Source of the DNA: Streptomyces rimosus subsp. rimosus
Lineage (GTDB): Bacteria; Actinomycetota; Actinomycetes; Streptomycetales; Streptomycetaceae
Length of the DNA: 64,000 bases
NCBI RefSeq assembly: GCF_000720725.1
Contig: NZ_JOCQ01000027.1
Coordinates: 26,661-90,660 of the forward strand
Reading direction: 5' to 3'
Part shown: positions 50,943-58,789 of the stretch, piece by piece
How the letters are laid out: every line of letters begins with the position of its first letter
Numbering within the stretch: position 1 is the stretch's first letter
Position numbers and translations under genes: made by a program
Notes under the pieces: model-generated
The model's input: only the letters and a program-made list of their open reading frames with translations
The model's database searches: none
Told to the model about the DNA's origin: nothing

Positions 50943-52222
50943 GCGACGTGGCCACCTGGCGTGAACAGCGCCGCTTGGATGCCGCGGCGGCCGAGCAACG
51001 GCGGGCGGCCCGGCAGCAAGCGGAGGATGAGCGGACGGCGCGGCTGCGGGAGCAGGCGCGTACCGACCGCGACGCCGACCGGGCGGCCCGGGTGCGGCGC
51101 CGCGCGGAGCGGGCCGGGCGGCGGGCGGCGGCGCTGACGCCGGAGCACGTCTACCGGCGCGGGACCCTCGCTTTGGTCGTCGCCTCCGGGCTGGCCTCCC
51201 TGCCCGCGCAGGTCCTGCATTTCGTCGGGGTCTCGCCGCTGCTGCTGCCCCTGCCGCTGGCCCTGGAGGGCGCGGCGTGGGTGATGGCCGCCGGCGTCGC
51301 CTACGCCGACCAGCGCGAGTTGCCCGCCTGGGTGCGCTGGCTGCTGCGCGCCCTGGTGGTGGCCTGCGCCGGATTCGCGGCGTGGGTCAACTACGGCTAC
51401 GGCACAAGCCTGGCCGGGCACGGCCTGAGCGCGGCCGATGCCGCCACGGTCGGGGCCGGGCTGGCCGCAGTGACCCTGCTGGGTCCGGCCGTCTTCGAAA
51501 TCCGCCAGTGGGTGTCCACCCTGTCGGCGGCAGCCGGCGACGAGGACGCCCGGCGCGAGCGGCGCCACGCCCGGCGGCGGCGGTGGCACCACCGCCAGGT
51601 GTGCAAGGTGGCCGACCGGCTGCGGTCCGCCGCCCCGATCGGCCATCTGACGGCGGACGACGCCTGGGACCGTGCCTGGTCGATCGTGCACGGCGCCGAC
51701 GCGCCGGGCATGACGCCCGATCTGCACCGCCAGGCCGTGCAGTCGGCCGACCGGATGCGCCAGGCCCAAACCCCCGCCCCGACGGCCGATGCCCCCGCCC
51801 CGGACCCGGTACCGGCCCCGGACACAAAACCGCAGGAAACGCCCTCTAGTACCGTAAAGCGGTCTACGGCTGAGCTGCGGCAATCAGCCGACCGGGCCCC
51901 GGCGCCGGTCGGTGCGGGATCGGCGGCCCCGGCTCCCGATCCCGCGCCGGTGGTGGTCCGGCCGGTCGCGGTGGTGGCCGCCGCATCGGCCCGGCCGCGC
52001 CGGGCGACCGGTCGGGTACCACAGTCGGCCCGATCGGCCCCGCCGAAGCGCACTGCCGAACAGCTCCTCGCCGAGGCCCGGTCGGCTACCGAGGACTGGC
52101 CGATCGAGGACCTGACCGCCGAGGCGATCCGCCGGGCAGTCCGCTGCGCCCCGGCCAAGGCCCGTGTCCTGCGCGAGACGCTGCAAGCCGAACGGGCCAC
52201 AGCGCAGCGCGCGGTGTCGTGA
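50939..52222 (+). CDS. DUF2637 membrane protein, Spd-like
   Basis: A 427-residue protein. A charged Arg/Ala-rich helix (about 1-65) precedes four membrane helices at about 78-170 (LALVVASGLASLPAQVL; LPLALEGAAWVMAAGVA; the LRALVVACAGFAAWV helix; and ATVGAGLAAVTLLGPAVF). The rest is a soluble, Pro/Ala-rich region ending in a helix-turn-helix-like segment (AEQLLAEARSATEDWPIEDL). DUF2637 proteins are widespread on actinomycete plasmids and AICEs and are linked to spreading of the transferred DNA through the mycelium. GTG start by GTGA overlap. Confidence 0.82.
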   Translation: MSDVATWREQRRLDAAAAEQRRAARQQAEDERTARLREQARTDRDADRAARVRRRAERAGRRAAALTPEHVYRRGTLALVVASGLASLPAQVLHFVGVSPLLLPLPLALEGAAWVMAAGVAYADQRELPAWVRWLLRALVVACAGFAAWVNYGYGTSLAGHGLSAADAATVGAGLAAVTLLGPAVFEIRQWVSTLSAAAGDEDARRERRHARRRRWHHRQVCKVADRLRSAAPIGHLTADDAWDRAWSIVHGADAPGMTPDLHRQAVQSADRMRQAQTPAPTADAPAPDPVPAPDTKPQETPSSTVKRSTAELRQSADRAPAPVGAGSAAPAPDPAPVVVRPVAVVAAASARPRRATGRVPQSARSAPPKRTAEQLLAEARSATEDWPIEDLTAEAIRRAVRCAPAKARVLRETLQAERATAQRAVS

Positions 52223-52560
52223 TGGCGGTGCTGCCGGTCTTCCGGTGGCGCCTGGCCCCGGACGGCTACGCCACCCGCCGCCAACTGCGCGCCCGCGGCT
52301 TGCGGCCCGGCGGTCAGTGCGTCGCGGCGCAGCTCGAACGGCCGCGGCGGCGCCGCGGACCGCTGGTCGCCTACCTCTACCGCATCGACCAGGCCCGTCC
52401 GGTGCGTCCGATGACGCCGGGCCGGTGGCGTGCGCACGCCGCGATGATGCGTGCCCGCCGTACCTGCCCGCGGTGCCGCACGGACGCCGGCTACTGCATC
52501 CCCCGCTCTCTCGGCACCTGCGTGCCCTGCGCTGACTCCGGTCAGCAGCACGCCGCCTGA
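52222..52560 (+). CDS. RRQRL-motif zinc-binding protein
   Basis: A 112-residue protein from ATG 52222 (TGATG with the previous stop; a GTG three bases earlier is also possible). RRQLRARGLRPGGQ near residue 19 and RRTCPRCRTDAGYCIPRSLG then CVPC near the end identify a small zinc-binding family common in Streptomyces elements. The four Cys probably bind one zinc. Biological role unknown; last gene of the coupled run. Confidence 0.75.
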   Translation: MAVLPVFRWRLAPDGYATRRQLRARGLRPGGQCVAAQLERPRRRRGPLVAYLYRIDQARPVRPMTPGRWRAHAAMMRARRTCPRCRTDAGYCIPRSLGTCVPCADSGQQHAA

Positions 52561-52593
52561 CCCCTCCCCCTTTCCTTCGTGTGAGGAGCCGTG

Positions 52594-52974
52594 ATGCCCC
52601 CTCGTCGCTACCAGTTCGACAACCAGCTTCCCGTCCCCCGCGCGCAGCAGAGCGCGGGGGAGGTCGTCTACCGGCCCGAACCGCTGCCGCCCGCCGCCGA
52701 CTACGACAGCGGGCAGCGCACCATCGTCCAGCACTTCCACCAGGCGCCGCCGGACCGCACCGTGCAGCGCATTGCCCTTGGCGCCGGGACGGGGGCCGGG
52801 GCGGTGGTCGCGGGCGTGTACTTCGGGCCGCTGCTGGCCACCGCCGCTACCTCGGCCGCCACGATCCTCGTCATCGGCGGGCTGATCGTCGCGGTCGGCG
52901 TGTGGGGCGTGGTCAGTGTCGTGCGTGCCGTCTCCCCGCCCGGCCAGAACGGCAAGTCCGTGGCCCGCCGCTGA
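52594..52974 (+). CDS. Small two-helix membrane protein
   Basis: A 126-residue protein (MPPRRYQFDNQLPVPR). The soluble N-terminus is Pro-rich, then two close hydrophobic helices: about 67-82 (GAGTGAGAVVAGVYFG) and 86-112 (ATSAATILVIGGLIVAVGVW). GAGGAG precedes a double start GTGATG at 52591-52596. It looks like the small Spd-type membrane proteins next to traB in Streptomyces elements. Confidence 0.7.
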   Translation: MPPRRYQFDNQLPVPRAQQSAGEVVYRPEPLPPAADYDSGQRTIVQHFHQAPPDRTVQRIALGAGTGAGAVVAGVYFGPLLATAATSAATILVIGGLIVAVGVWGVVSVVRAVSPPGQNGKSVARR

Positions 52975-52993
52975 CGGCGGGACGGCTGCCCGC

Positions 52994-53019
52994 GCCGCCC
53001 CGGCACGCGTCGGGGCGGC
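52994..53019 (+). terminator. Stem-loop before the 56-residue gene
   Basis: GCCGCCCCG (52994-53002), 8-base loop, CGGGGCGGC (53011-53019), followed by AAGGGGAGCCGGGAC. The trailing AGGGGAGCC matches the sequence after the CTCGT stem-loops at 48069 and 48854. Confidence 0.72.
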
Positions 53020-53058
53020 AAGGGGAGCCGGGACCCTCCCGGACACCGAGGAGCACGC

Positions 53059-53229
53059 ATGTCCAAGAAGACCGACGCCAGGCAGGCCCGCGAGGACTAC
53101 CGGGCCAAGAAGGCCGAGCACAACGCCCGCTTCAACAACAGCACCACCGACCCGGACAGCGCCGACTTCGTGGCCTCGAACGACGCCGTGGCCGACACCG
53201 CACAGCGCGTGCCGTGGTGGCGCCGGTGA
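53059..53229 (+). CDS. Small basic helical protein
   Basis: A 56-residue protein, MSKKTDARQAREDYRAKKAE, then HNARFNNSTTDPDSADF and the end VPWWRR. GAGGAG lies seven bases before the ATG. Its stop overlaps the next GTG. No family recognised. Confidence 0.6.
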   Translation: MSKKTDARQAREDYRAKKAEHNARFNNSTTDPDSADFVASNDAVADTAQRVPWWRR

Positions 53230-53420
53230 CCTTCCAGGCAGGCCAGAAGGTCTTGATCGTCTCGTGTGCCGACGATCCGCGGGCGGCCGGGCGCACCGGC
53301 CGGATCGTGGACGAAGTGCCGCCCGGCCCGCTCACCGGGGGCCGGTGGACGGTGGGCGGCCTCGGCCTGCTGATCGGGCCGGTCCTGTGTCACCCGCACG
53401 AACTGACCACGGCCGGTTGA
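53226..53420 (+). CDS. Small KOW-like beta protein
   Basis: A 64-residue beta-rich protein, VTFQAGQKVLIVSCADDP then RAAGRTGRIVDEVPPG and WTVGGLGLLIGPVLCHPHEL. The alternation of Gly, Val and Ile around AGRTGRIV is like a KOW/SH3 fold. GTGA overlap with the previous gene supports translation. Function unknown. Confidence 0.6.
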   Translation: MTFQAGQKVLIVSCADDPRAAGRTGRIVDEVPPGPLTGGRWTVGGLGLLIGPVLCHPHELTTAG

Positions 53421-53436
53421 GCGGAAGGAAACCGCA

Positions 53437-53616
53437 ATGGCGAACGATCCGCCCCTGACCGCCCGCGAGAAGGCGCGTCTGACCTGGCTGGGTGCCCGGA
53501 TGTGCAAGCGCGAGCTGGCCGGGCCCGAGGTGGACCAGAGCGACCTCCAGCGCGAGTTCGACCGCATCCTGGACGACGCCCGCAAGCGCGCCGCACAGAA
53601 CGCCCGATCCCAGTAG
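53437..53616 (+). CDS. Small helical protein, DUF6257-like
   Basis: A 59-residue helical protein: MANDPPLTAREKARLTWLG, ARMCKRELAGPEVDQSDLQ, REFDRILDDARKRAAQNARS. It resembles a small family I remember from Streptomyces elements (DUF6257). GGAAGGAA precedes the ATG. A 13-bp stem-loop follows. Confidence 0.65.
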   Translation: MANDPPLTAREKARLTWLGARMCKRELAGPEVDQSDLQREFDRILDDARKRAAQNARSQ

Positions 53617-53622
53617 CTGCGC

Positions 53623-53665
53623 CCCGGGACGGCCGCCAGCCGGCAAGCACGTCGGCCGTCCCGGG
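53623..53665 (+). terminator. 13-bp stem-loop before traB
   Basis: CCCGGGACGGCCG (53623-53635) pairs perfectly with CGGCCGTCCCGGG (53653-53665) over a 17-base loop. Confidence 0.8.
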
Positions 53666-53702
53666 CCAACCCGCCCGCATCCGCGGGCCGGAGGACACCA
53701 TC

Positions 53703-55997
53703 ATGACCGATCTGGCGCCGGAAGCCCCGGCCCCGGCCATGGGCACGGTGCACGACCTCGAAGAGCACCGCGCCCGCACCGGCCACCAGCCGGTGAACCT
53801 CACCAAACCCGCGCCCGCATCACCGCCCACGGCCGGCGGCACCGAGCCGGTACCGGCTCCACAGGACGATGGCGCGCCGCCCGACGGTGCCGGTACGTCG
53901 TCCGTCTCGGCGTGGAAGCGCACCGCCCGCCTGCCCTGGAAGGCGGTCACCCACGAGCGGACCCGCCAGGGGGCGCGGCTGGCCGCGCGGCACAGTGCCT
54001 ACGTCCTCGGCGGTGCCGGGGTCGTCGCCAAGCGGGCCTGGCACGGCCGCACGGTCACCGTGCACCACCAGATGCGCGCCGCCGCGGTCGCGGCCGGGAA
54101 CCACGAACTGGCCGGTGAGTGGCAGGAGAAGGCCGACAAGTTCCGCGCCGACCGGCACCGCCGGCGCATGGAGCTGATCACGGGTGTGCCTCACATGGCC
54201 AAGTCGGCCGCCATCGGCGCCGCCGGGGCGGAGGGCGGTCTGCTGCTGCTCGGTGCCTGCATGGCCCTGCACAGCCATCAGCTGCACGACGTCATCGCTC
54301 CGACGCTGGCCGCGGTCGACGCGATCCAGGCCGTGTGCTGGTTCGTGTCCGTGGCCTGGGGCCCCGCGCTGGCCCTGGTGCTCTTCGGGGTGCTTGCGCA
54401 CCTGTGGAAGGCGGGTCAGGCCCAGGGCACGGCGCCCGCCTGGGCACGGCCCGCCTCGGGGGCCGTGGACGATGTGCCGATCACCCCGTCCATCGTGGTC
54501 AAGGCCCTGTCCGACCTGGGCATCGCCGCTTTGAAGAAGGCCATCAAGGACGCGGCCGACGGGGCCGCGGGCATGCTCGGGCCGATCACCCTTGCCGGGC
54601 GCGGCGTGGAGGTCGATGTCACCTTGCCGTCCGGCGTCTCGACGGAAGAGATTCTGGGCAAGCGCCGCAAGCTGGCGGAGAACATGAACCGCCACGAGCA
54701 CGAGCTGCACATGAGCATTCCGCCGGCGCCCCGCACGGTGCGCATGTGGATCGCCGACTCCGGCGCCCTGGACGAACCAATCGGCCCGTCCCCGCTGGTC
54801 ACCGACCCGGAGGTGAGCGCCGACTACAAGTCGGGCCGCGCCCCGTGGGGCCAGGACCTGCGCGGCGACACGGCGCTGATTTCGCTCTTCCAGCGGCACA
54901 TGCTCATCACGGGCCTGTCCAACCAGGGCAAAACCGCCGCCCTGCGGGCCCTGGCCCTGTGGCTCGCCTTTGATCCCCGGGTCAAGTTCCGCCTCGCGGA
55001 CCTCAAGGGCGTTGGTGACTGGTCGATGCTCCGGGGACTGGCCGAAGTGCTCATCGAAGGCCCGACCGATGAACACGTCATCGCCGCCACGGAGATGGCC
55101 GAGGACACCGTGGAGGAGATGGGGCGCCGGATCGCGCTCATGAACGAGCTGACCCGAAAGGGCTGGTCACAGGACAAGATCCTGGCCGACCCGCGGTTCG
55201 ATCCCCTGGTGCTCATCGTCGATGAGGCCCAGGTCGCCTACGGCTCCGGCGCCCGGGAGACGCACGTCGCGGAGAACGGGACGGTCAAGTACGGCGCGCC
55301 CTATGGGGGATCGAAGGCCGACAGCCGCTATTTCCAGGCCATCAAAAAGATCCACGACCAGGGGCGCGCGGTGAGCGTGACGACCTGGGAGGGCACGCAG
55401 GACCCGACCAATGAGAACCTGCCCAAACGGTCCCGCGAGGGCAACCACATCCGGGCCTCGCTCGTGGTCGGCACCGAGTCACAGGCGGAGATGGCCGTCG
55501 GGGCTCAGGCCCTGGCGGGCGGCGCCGCCCCGCACAAGCTGCGCCAGGGACTCGACAAGGGCACGCTCGTGGTCGCCGGCGACGGAATCAAGCTCGCCCC
55601 CGGCCAGTCGTCGGTGACCGTGCGCACGCACTTCATCGACATCGACGCGGCCAAGGAACTCGCCGAGCGGGCCAAGGCACTCCGGGCCGGCGTCCAGACG
55701 CAGACCGCCGCGGACCCCGCGGAGGAAGCCGACCACCTGACCGACGTGCTCGAAGCACTGGGGGACGGCAAGCGCGTCCAGACGCAGGAAGTCCTGCGGC
55801 GGCTCATCAGCAAGCACCCGGACATCTACGGGAGCTGGGAACTGCACGACCTCACGCGCGTACTGCGCGAGGCAGGCGCCGAACCGAAGGCGACACGGGC
55901 CGACAACGGCAAAGCCGGCGTGGTGTGCGTCTCCCGCGCCCGCATCCAGGCCGCCATCGAGGCACGCGAAGACGAGGCCGAGAGTCACGCAGAGTAG
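53703..55997 (+). CDS. traB: TraB/FtsK-SpoIIIE-type DNA translocase
   Basis: A 764-residue conjugative translocase. A Pro-rich cytosolic start is followed by hydrophobic helices at about 172-196 (AIGAAGAEGGLLLLGACMAL) and 210-237, then the motor: Walker A HMLITGLSNQGKTAALRA at about 400 and Walker B PLVLIVDEAQ at about 503. The last 70 residues look like a winged-helix gamma domain (TQEVLRRLISKHPDIYGSWE), which in TraB reads the clt repeats. It pumps double-stranded DNA between hyphae as a hexamer without relaxase. GGAGGACACC precedes the ATG. The repeat cluster at 56005-56130 directly follows, as clt does in known Streptomyces elements. Confidence 0.93.
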   Translation: MTDLAPEAPAPAMGTVHDLEEHRARTGHQPVNLTKPAPASPPTAGGTEPVPAPQDDGAPPDGAGTSSVSAWKRTARLPWKAVTHERTRQGARLAARHSAYVLGGAGVVAKRAWHGRTVTVHHQMRAAAVAAGNHELAGEWQEKADKFRADRHRRRMELITGVPHMAKSAAIGAAGAEGGLLLLGACMALHSHQLHDVIAPTLAAVDAIQAVCWFVSVAWGPALALVLFGVLAHLWKAGQAQGTAPAWARPASGAVDDVPITPSIVVKALSDLGIAALKKAIKDAADGAAGMLGPITLAGRGVEVDVTLPSGVSTEEILGKRRKLAENMNRHEHELHMSIPPAPRTVRMWIADSGALDEPIGPSPLVTDPEVSADYKSGRAPWGQDLRGDTALISLFQRHMLITGLSNQGKTAALRALALWLAFDPRVKFRLADLKGVGDWSMLRGLAEVLIEGPTDEHVIAATEMAEDTVEEMGRRIALMNELTRKGWSQDKILADPRFDPLVLIVDEAQVAYGSGARETHVAENGTVKYGAPYGGSKADSRYFQAIKKIHDQGRAVSVTTWEGTQDPTNENLPKRSREGNHIRASLVVGTESQAEMAVGAQALAGGAAPHKLRQGLDKGTLVVAGDGIKLAPGQSSVTVRTHFIDIDAAKELAERAKALRAGVQTQTAADPAEEADHLTDVLEALGDGKRVQTQEVLRRLISKHPDIYGSWELHDLTRVLREAGAEPKATRADNGKAGVVCVSRARIQAAIEAREDEAESHAE

Positions 55998-56004
55998 CCG
56001 CAAG

Positions 56005-56130
56005 CTGATGGAGGCAGGTGATAGAGGCGCCGGAATCTGATGGAGAACTCCATCAGAGGGTCCATCACCCGCCTCCATCAGCCCTCACCTGCTGAAACGC
56101 CACCCTGATGGACCTGATGGACCTGAGGGA
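56005..56130. repeat. CTGATGGA octamer cluster, candidate clt locus
   Basis: Seven copies of CTGATGGA on either strand (one with a final-base change) plus one weaker copy: forward at 56005, 56037, 56105, 56114 and (CTGAGGGA) 56123; reverse at 56049, 56061 (TCCATCAC) and 56074. 56037 and 56049 form a palindrome with 9-base arms, nested inside CTGATGGAGGC (56005-56015) and its complement (56071-56081). It follows traB by seven bases. TraB proteins recognise element-specific 8-bp repeats in clt, so this is the probable transfer site. Confidence 0.8.
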
Positions 56131-56255
56131 GGCGCCCTGCCGGCAGGCCCCGGACACCCCTGTTTTCAGGCTCCGCCACCCCTTCCACCTCCGCTCCTCA
56201 ACAGGCACGCACAGTGACCAAGGGAACCACCCTTCCGGCCCTGGAAAGGACAGCC

Positions 56256-56816
56256 ATGTTCGAAGCCCGGATCACCTGCCATCTCCGTGACGCCGAACGC
56301 GTCATCGCCACCCTGGATGAAGCCTTCCACGTCAGTGCGGTACGGCGGCGGCCGTCACGCACCCCGGCCCACACGCGGCTCTACGTCACCGCCGACCACC
56401 GCCCCGCCCCCACCGAGGAGCAGGCCGCCGTGTGGCCGACGCCGGACGCCGCCTACGCCGGCGCACCGTTCCTGACCGACGAACTGGCGTGGACCGCGGA
56501 GGCGGCGGTGGACGCGATGCACCGCCGCGGCCCGGCCGACCGCGCGTTCTACCTGCGCAAGGCCGCCGTCCTGGACCGCATCGCGCTCCTGGACGACGAC
56601 ATTCACCTCTCCAGCGACTCCGCCGAAGTCGCCACCGCCGCCGCCCGCTACCTGCTCGCCCTGGACCGCACCGGCCTCGGCGACAGCGCCGGCACCGTCC
56701 CGCCGCACACTGTGGACGCCGCCCGCGACCCGCGCGGCTACGTCCGCCAGGAGTACGCCGCCTGGCACCGCCGGGACCTGACGGCCGCTGATCGTCCCGC
56801 ACGGCAGATGCCGTGA
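56256..56816 (+). CDS. Hypothetical element protein, full-length member of a duplicated family
   Basis: A 186-residue protein, MFEARITCHLRDAERVIATL, then LYVTADHRPAPTEEQAAVWP and a helical end. GGAAAGGAC precedes the ATG. Its opening MFEARITC aligns with MFEIRVIC of the frameshifted gene at 57295, so the two are distant copies. The first 50 residues look like a small ferredoxin-like alpha/beta domain. No known function; genes of this kind commonly follow traB in Streptomyces elements. Confidence 0.65.
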   Translation: MFEARITCHLRDAERVIATLDEAFHVSAVRRRPSRTPAHTRLYVTADHRPAPTEEQAAVWPTPDAAYAGAPFLTDELAWTAEAAVDAMHRRGPADRAFYLRKAAVLDRIALLDDDIHLSSDSAEVATAAARYLLALDRTGLGDSAGTVPPHTVDAARDPRGYVRQEYAAWHRRDLTAADRPARQMP

Positions 56817-57208
56817 CCCGGTTCCTGCGCGGCCCGGACGGCCGTCACTGGCAAGAGGCCGTCGACCACTTCAACGAAGCAGTCAAGCAGTGGGTGTACG
56901 AGCTGACGGCGGCGGTGCAGGACCCGGACACCGGACGCTGGACGGCCGACAGCCACGGTGAGCGCATCACCGTGACAGGAGTCCCGGACCGGGCCGGATA
57001 CACCGAGGTCTCCGCCGACCCGCTCCACGAACCGTGCATCGCTCACCTGTACCGGCTCGTGGCCGAGGTGACGGCCGGCTTCGAGCAGCAGGCCGGAACC
57101 CCGCACCCGCGCGCCACCGCCCTGGCCCACGCCCTGGAAGACGTGGCCATGCGCACGGAGCAACTGCGGCGCCGCCCCCGAAACCCGCACCCGCGCCGCG
57201 GTCGCTGA
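56813..57208 (+). CDS. Hypothetical element protein
   Basis: A 131-residue protein (MTRFLRGPDGRHWQEAVDHF) starting at GTG with GTGA overlap to the previous gene. Mixed alpha/beta with AAVQDPDTGRWTADSHGERI in the middle and a basic tail (RRRPRNPHPRRGR). No domain recognised. Confidence 0.65.
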   Translation: MTRFLRGPDGRHWQEAVDHFNEAVKQWVYELTAAVQDPDTGRWTADSHGERITVTGVPDRAGYTEVSADPLHEPCIAHLYRLVAEVTAGFEQQAGTPHPRATALAHALEDVAMRTEQLRRRPRNPHPRRGR

Positions 57209-57294
57209 CGCCTCCTGGCGCCGCGGCAACTCCGGCTGAACCCTGGCGCTCCAACAGTTGCGCCCACAGCAGCATCAACGAGCAGAGGAGAACC

Positions 57295-57712
57295 GTGTTC
57301 GAAATCCGCGTCATCTGCGAACCTACCGACGTTGCGAAGGTCAGCTCTGACCTGACTCTGGCCTTCGGCCTGACCAAGGAAATCCGCGACTACGCGGCCC
57401 GGGGACGGCCGCCGACGCCGGCTCTACACCGAAGCCGTCCACCGGACCGCACCGCCGGTGCTCTGCTCCGTTTGCTCCGAGGGCGTGCAGTGGGTCGGCG
57501 GTACGGACGGCTGGTGGGTGCACGCCCACATGGACACCCCCGACCACGAGGCCACACCGGTCTACTGGCAGGACGGTGACCGCCTCATGGAGGCAATCGC
57601 CGCAGCCGTCCGCGCGTACTGCCGCACCGACGCCAACGGCCTAATCCACGCCACCGCGCAGGACATCGCCGCCGTCGCCGCATCCGTTGCCCGTCTGCTG
57701 CCCGACGCCTAG
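57295..57712 (+). pseudogene. Frameshifted MFEIRVIC-family gene
   Basis: The gene opens well (AGAGGAG, then GTG 57295; MFEIRVICEPTDVAKVSSDL) and reads to EIRDYAAR, after which the frame turns to Arg/Pro-rich nonsense. From GAC at 57404 the next frame continues sensibly: DGRRRLYTEAVHRTAPP, VLCSVCSEGVQWVGG, WWVHAHMDTPDHEATPVYW and the stop at 57712. Removing one G from the run GGGG at 57401-57404 joins both parts into about 138 residues (DYAAR-DGRRRLYTE). So this is a one-base insertion, a sequencing error in a G-run, or a programmed shift. Confidence 0.75.
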
Positions 57713-57797
57713 CTTTTGCCGGGCCCGGCCGCCGCCCCCGGCGGCCGGGCCCGGCAGGTAGCACGCGAGCCGCCGAGCGCTGCTGCCGATTCCTGCG

Positions 57798-58586
57798 CTA
57801 CATGCAGCCAGTGCCCGGCGACTTCCGCAGTTCGGCAATGCAGCGGCCCACTTCTTCGCCGGTCGGCAGGTGCAGCTTCCCGAAAGCGTGCTGCGCCTGC
57901 ATCTCCAGACGGACGAAACTGAACGCCTCCTGGTCTCCCAGGTAGGTTTCAGGGTGCGGTTTGCGGCCGTCCCGGCCGTCCTTGAACGTGCGGTTGGCCA
58001 CGTACATCTCCACCGTCGTCCTGCCGCACCATGCATCCACCCGGAACAGGGCATCAGCCAGCGGATGGATGCGGGCATCCAGCCCGGCCTCCCGCAGCCG
58101 CGCGACGAGATACAGCTCTCGCAGGAACGAGTAATAGCCGTTCCCTACACGCCACTTCATGGCGTTCACGGCCGCTTCGAGGGTGCACCCCTTGCTGCTG
58201 ACGAGCTCCCTGACCTTGTCCTGTGCCTGGCGTGAGAAGCCCTGCCCGTCCTCATCGGTTTTGCAGAAGTCGCGGAACTCGGCATAAGAGAAGAGCCCGC
58301 CTTTGCGTTCAAGGGCGAAGTGGAACAGGTGCACCATGGCGAACTCAGGGAACCAGTCCCGGACTTCTATCTCCCGGTAGGCCGCCTCCGACCGGATCTC
58401 TTCCAGCGGGTGGCCGAAGCCGAAAGCCGCGAACTCCGCGGAGCCCAGGGTGTAAGGCGCAGCGCTCACATGGCGCATGACGCGCTCTGCCACGTGAGGC
58501 TTCCTGTGCCTCCACTGGGCAAGTTCACTGGCGGCCCTGCCCCGCGAAGCGAACAGGCTCACCACATCATCCGCAGTTGTCACCAT
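57798..58586 (-). CDS. Unrecognised protein opposite the methyltransferase gene
   Basis: A 262-residue protein from ATG 58586 (MVTTADDVVSLFASRG), with AGGAG eight bases upstream. It has no signal peptide or membrane helix. The first half is helical (WRHRKPHVAERVMRHVSAA, DWFPEFAMVHLFHFALERK). The second half has RVDAWCGRTTVEMYVANR, a strand-rich stretch where spaced acidic residues could be an active site, then GRKPHPETYLG. G+C is visibly lower than in its neighbours and it is the only leftward gene in the right half of the element. Both point to a cargo gene. It is divergent from a C5-methyltransferase-like gene across operator-like palindromes, but I cannot name its family. Confidence 0.7.
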   Translation of the reverse strand: MVTTADDVVSLFASRGRAASELAQWRHRKPHVAERVMRHVSAAPYTLGSAEFAAFGFGHPLEEIRSEAAYREIEVRDWFPEFAMVHLFHFALERKGGLFSYAEFRDFCKTDEDGQGFSRQAQDKVRELVSSKGCTLEAAVNAMKWRVGNGYYSFLRELYLVARLREAGLDARIHPLADALFRVDAWCGRTTVEMYVANRTFKDGRDGRKPHPETYLGDQEAFSFVRLEMQAQHAFGKLHLPTGEEVGRCIAELRKSPGTGCM

Positions 58587-58654
58587 TGCCACGCTCCTAG
58601 CCGTGTCACCCACAGTGAAGCCGAGGCTAGGACACGCCACTGACAGACGGCGCG

Positions 58655-58677
58655 CAGATATCTGCCAGAACTGGCAG
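58655..58677. promoter_or_regulatory. Two overlapping palindromes in the divergent gap
   Basis: CAGATATCTG (58655-58664) and CTGCCAG-AA-CTGGCAG (58662-58677) are both perfect and share three bases. They lie in the 203-bp region between the leftward unknown gene and the rightward methyltransferase gene, and so could control both. Confidence 0.6.
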
Positions 58678-58789
58678 TGTGCCGCGCCGCCTTGGCCGGC
58701 ACAGCGAGGACGGCCCCTGCATCTCGCCAAAGACCCGGGGCCGCCCTCCCCTCCCAGCACAACTCAACAGAGCACTGGAGGTCTCCAGC

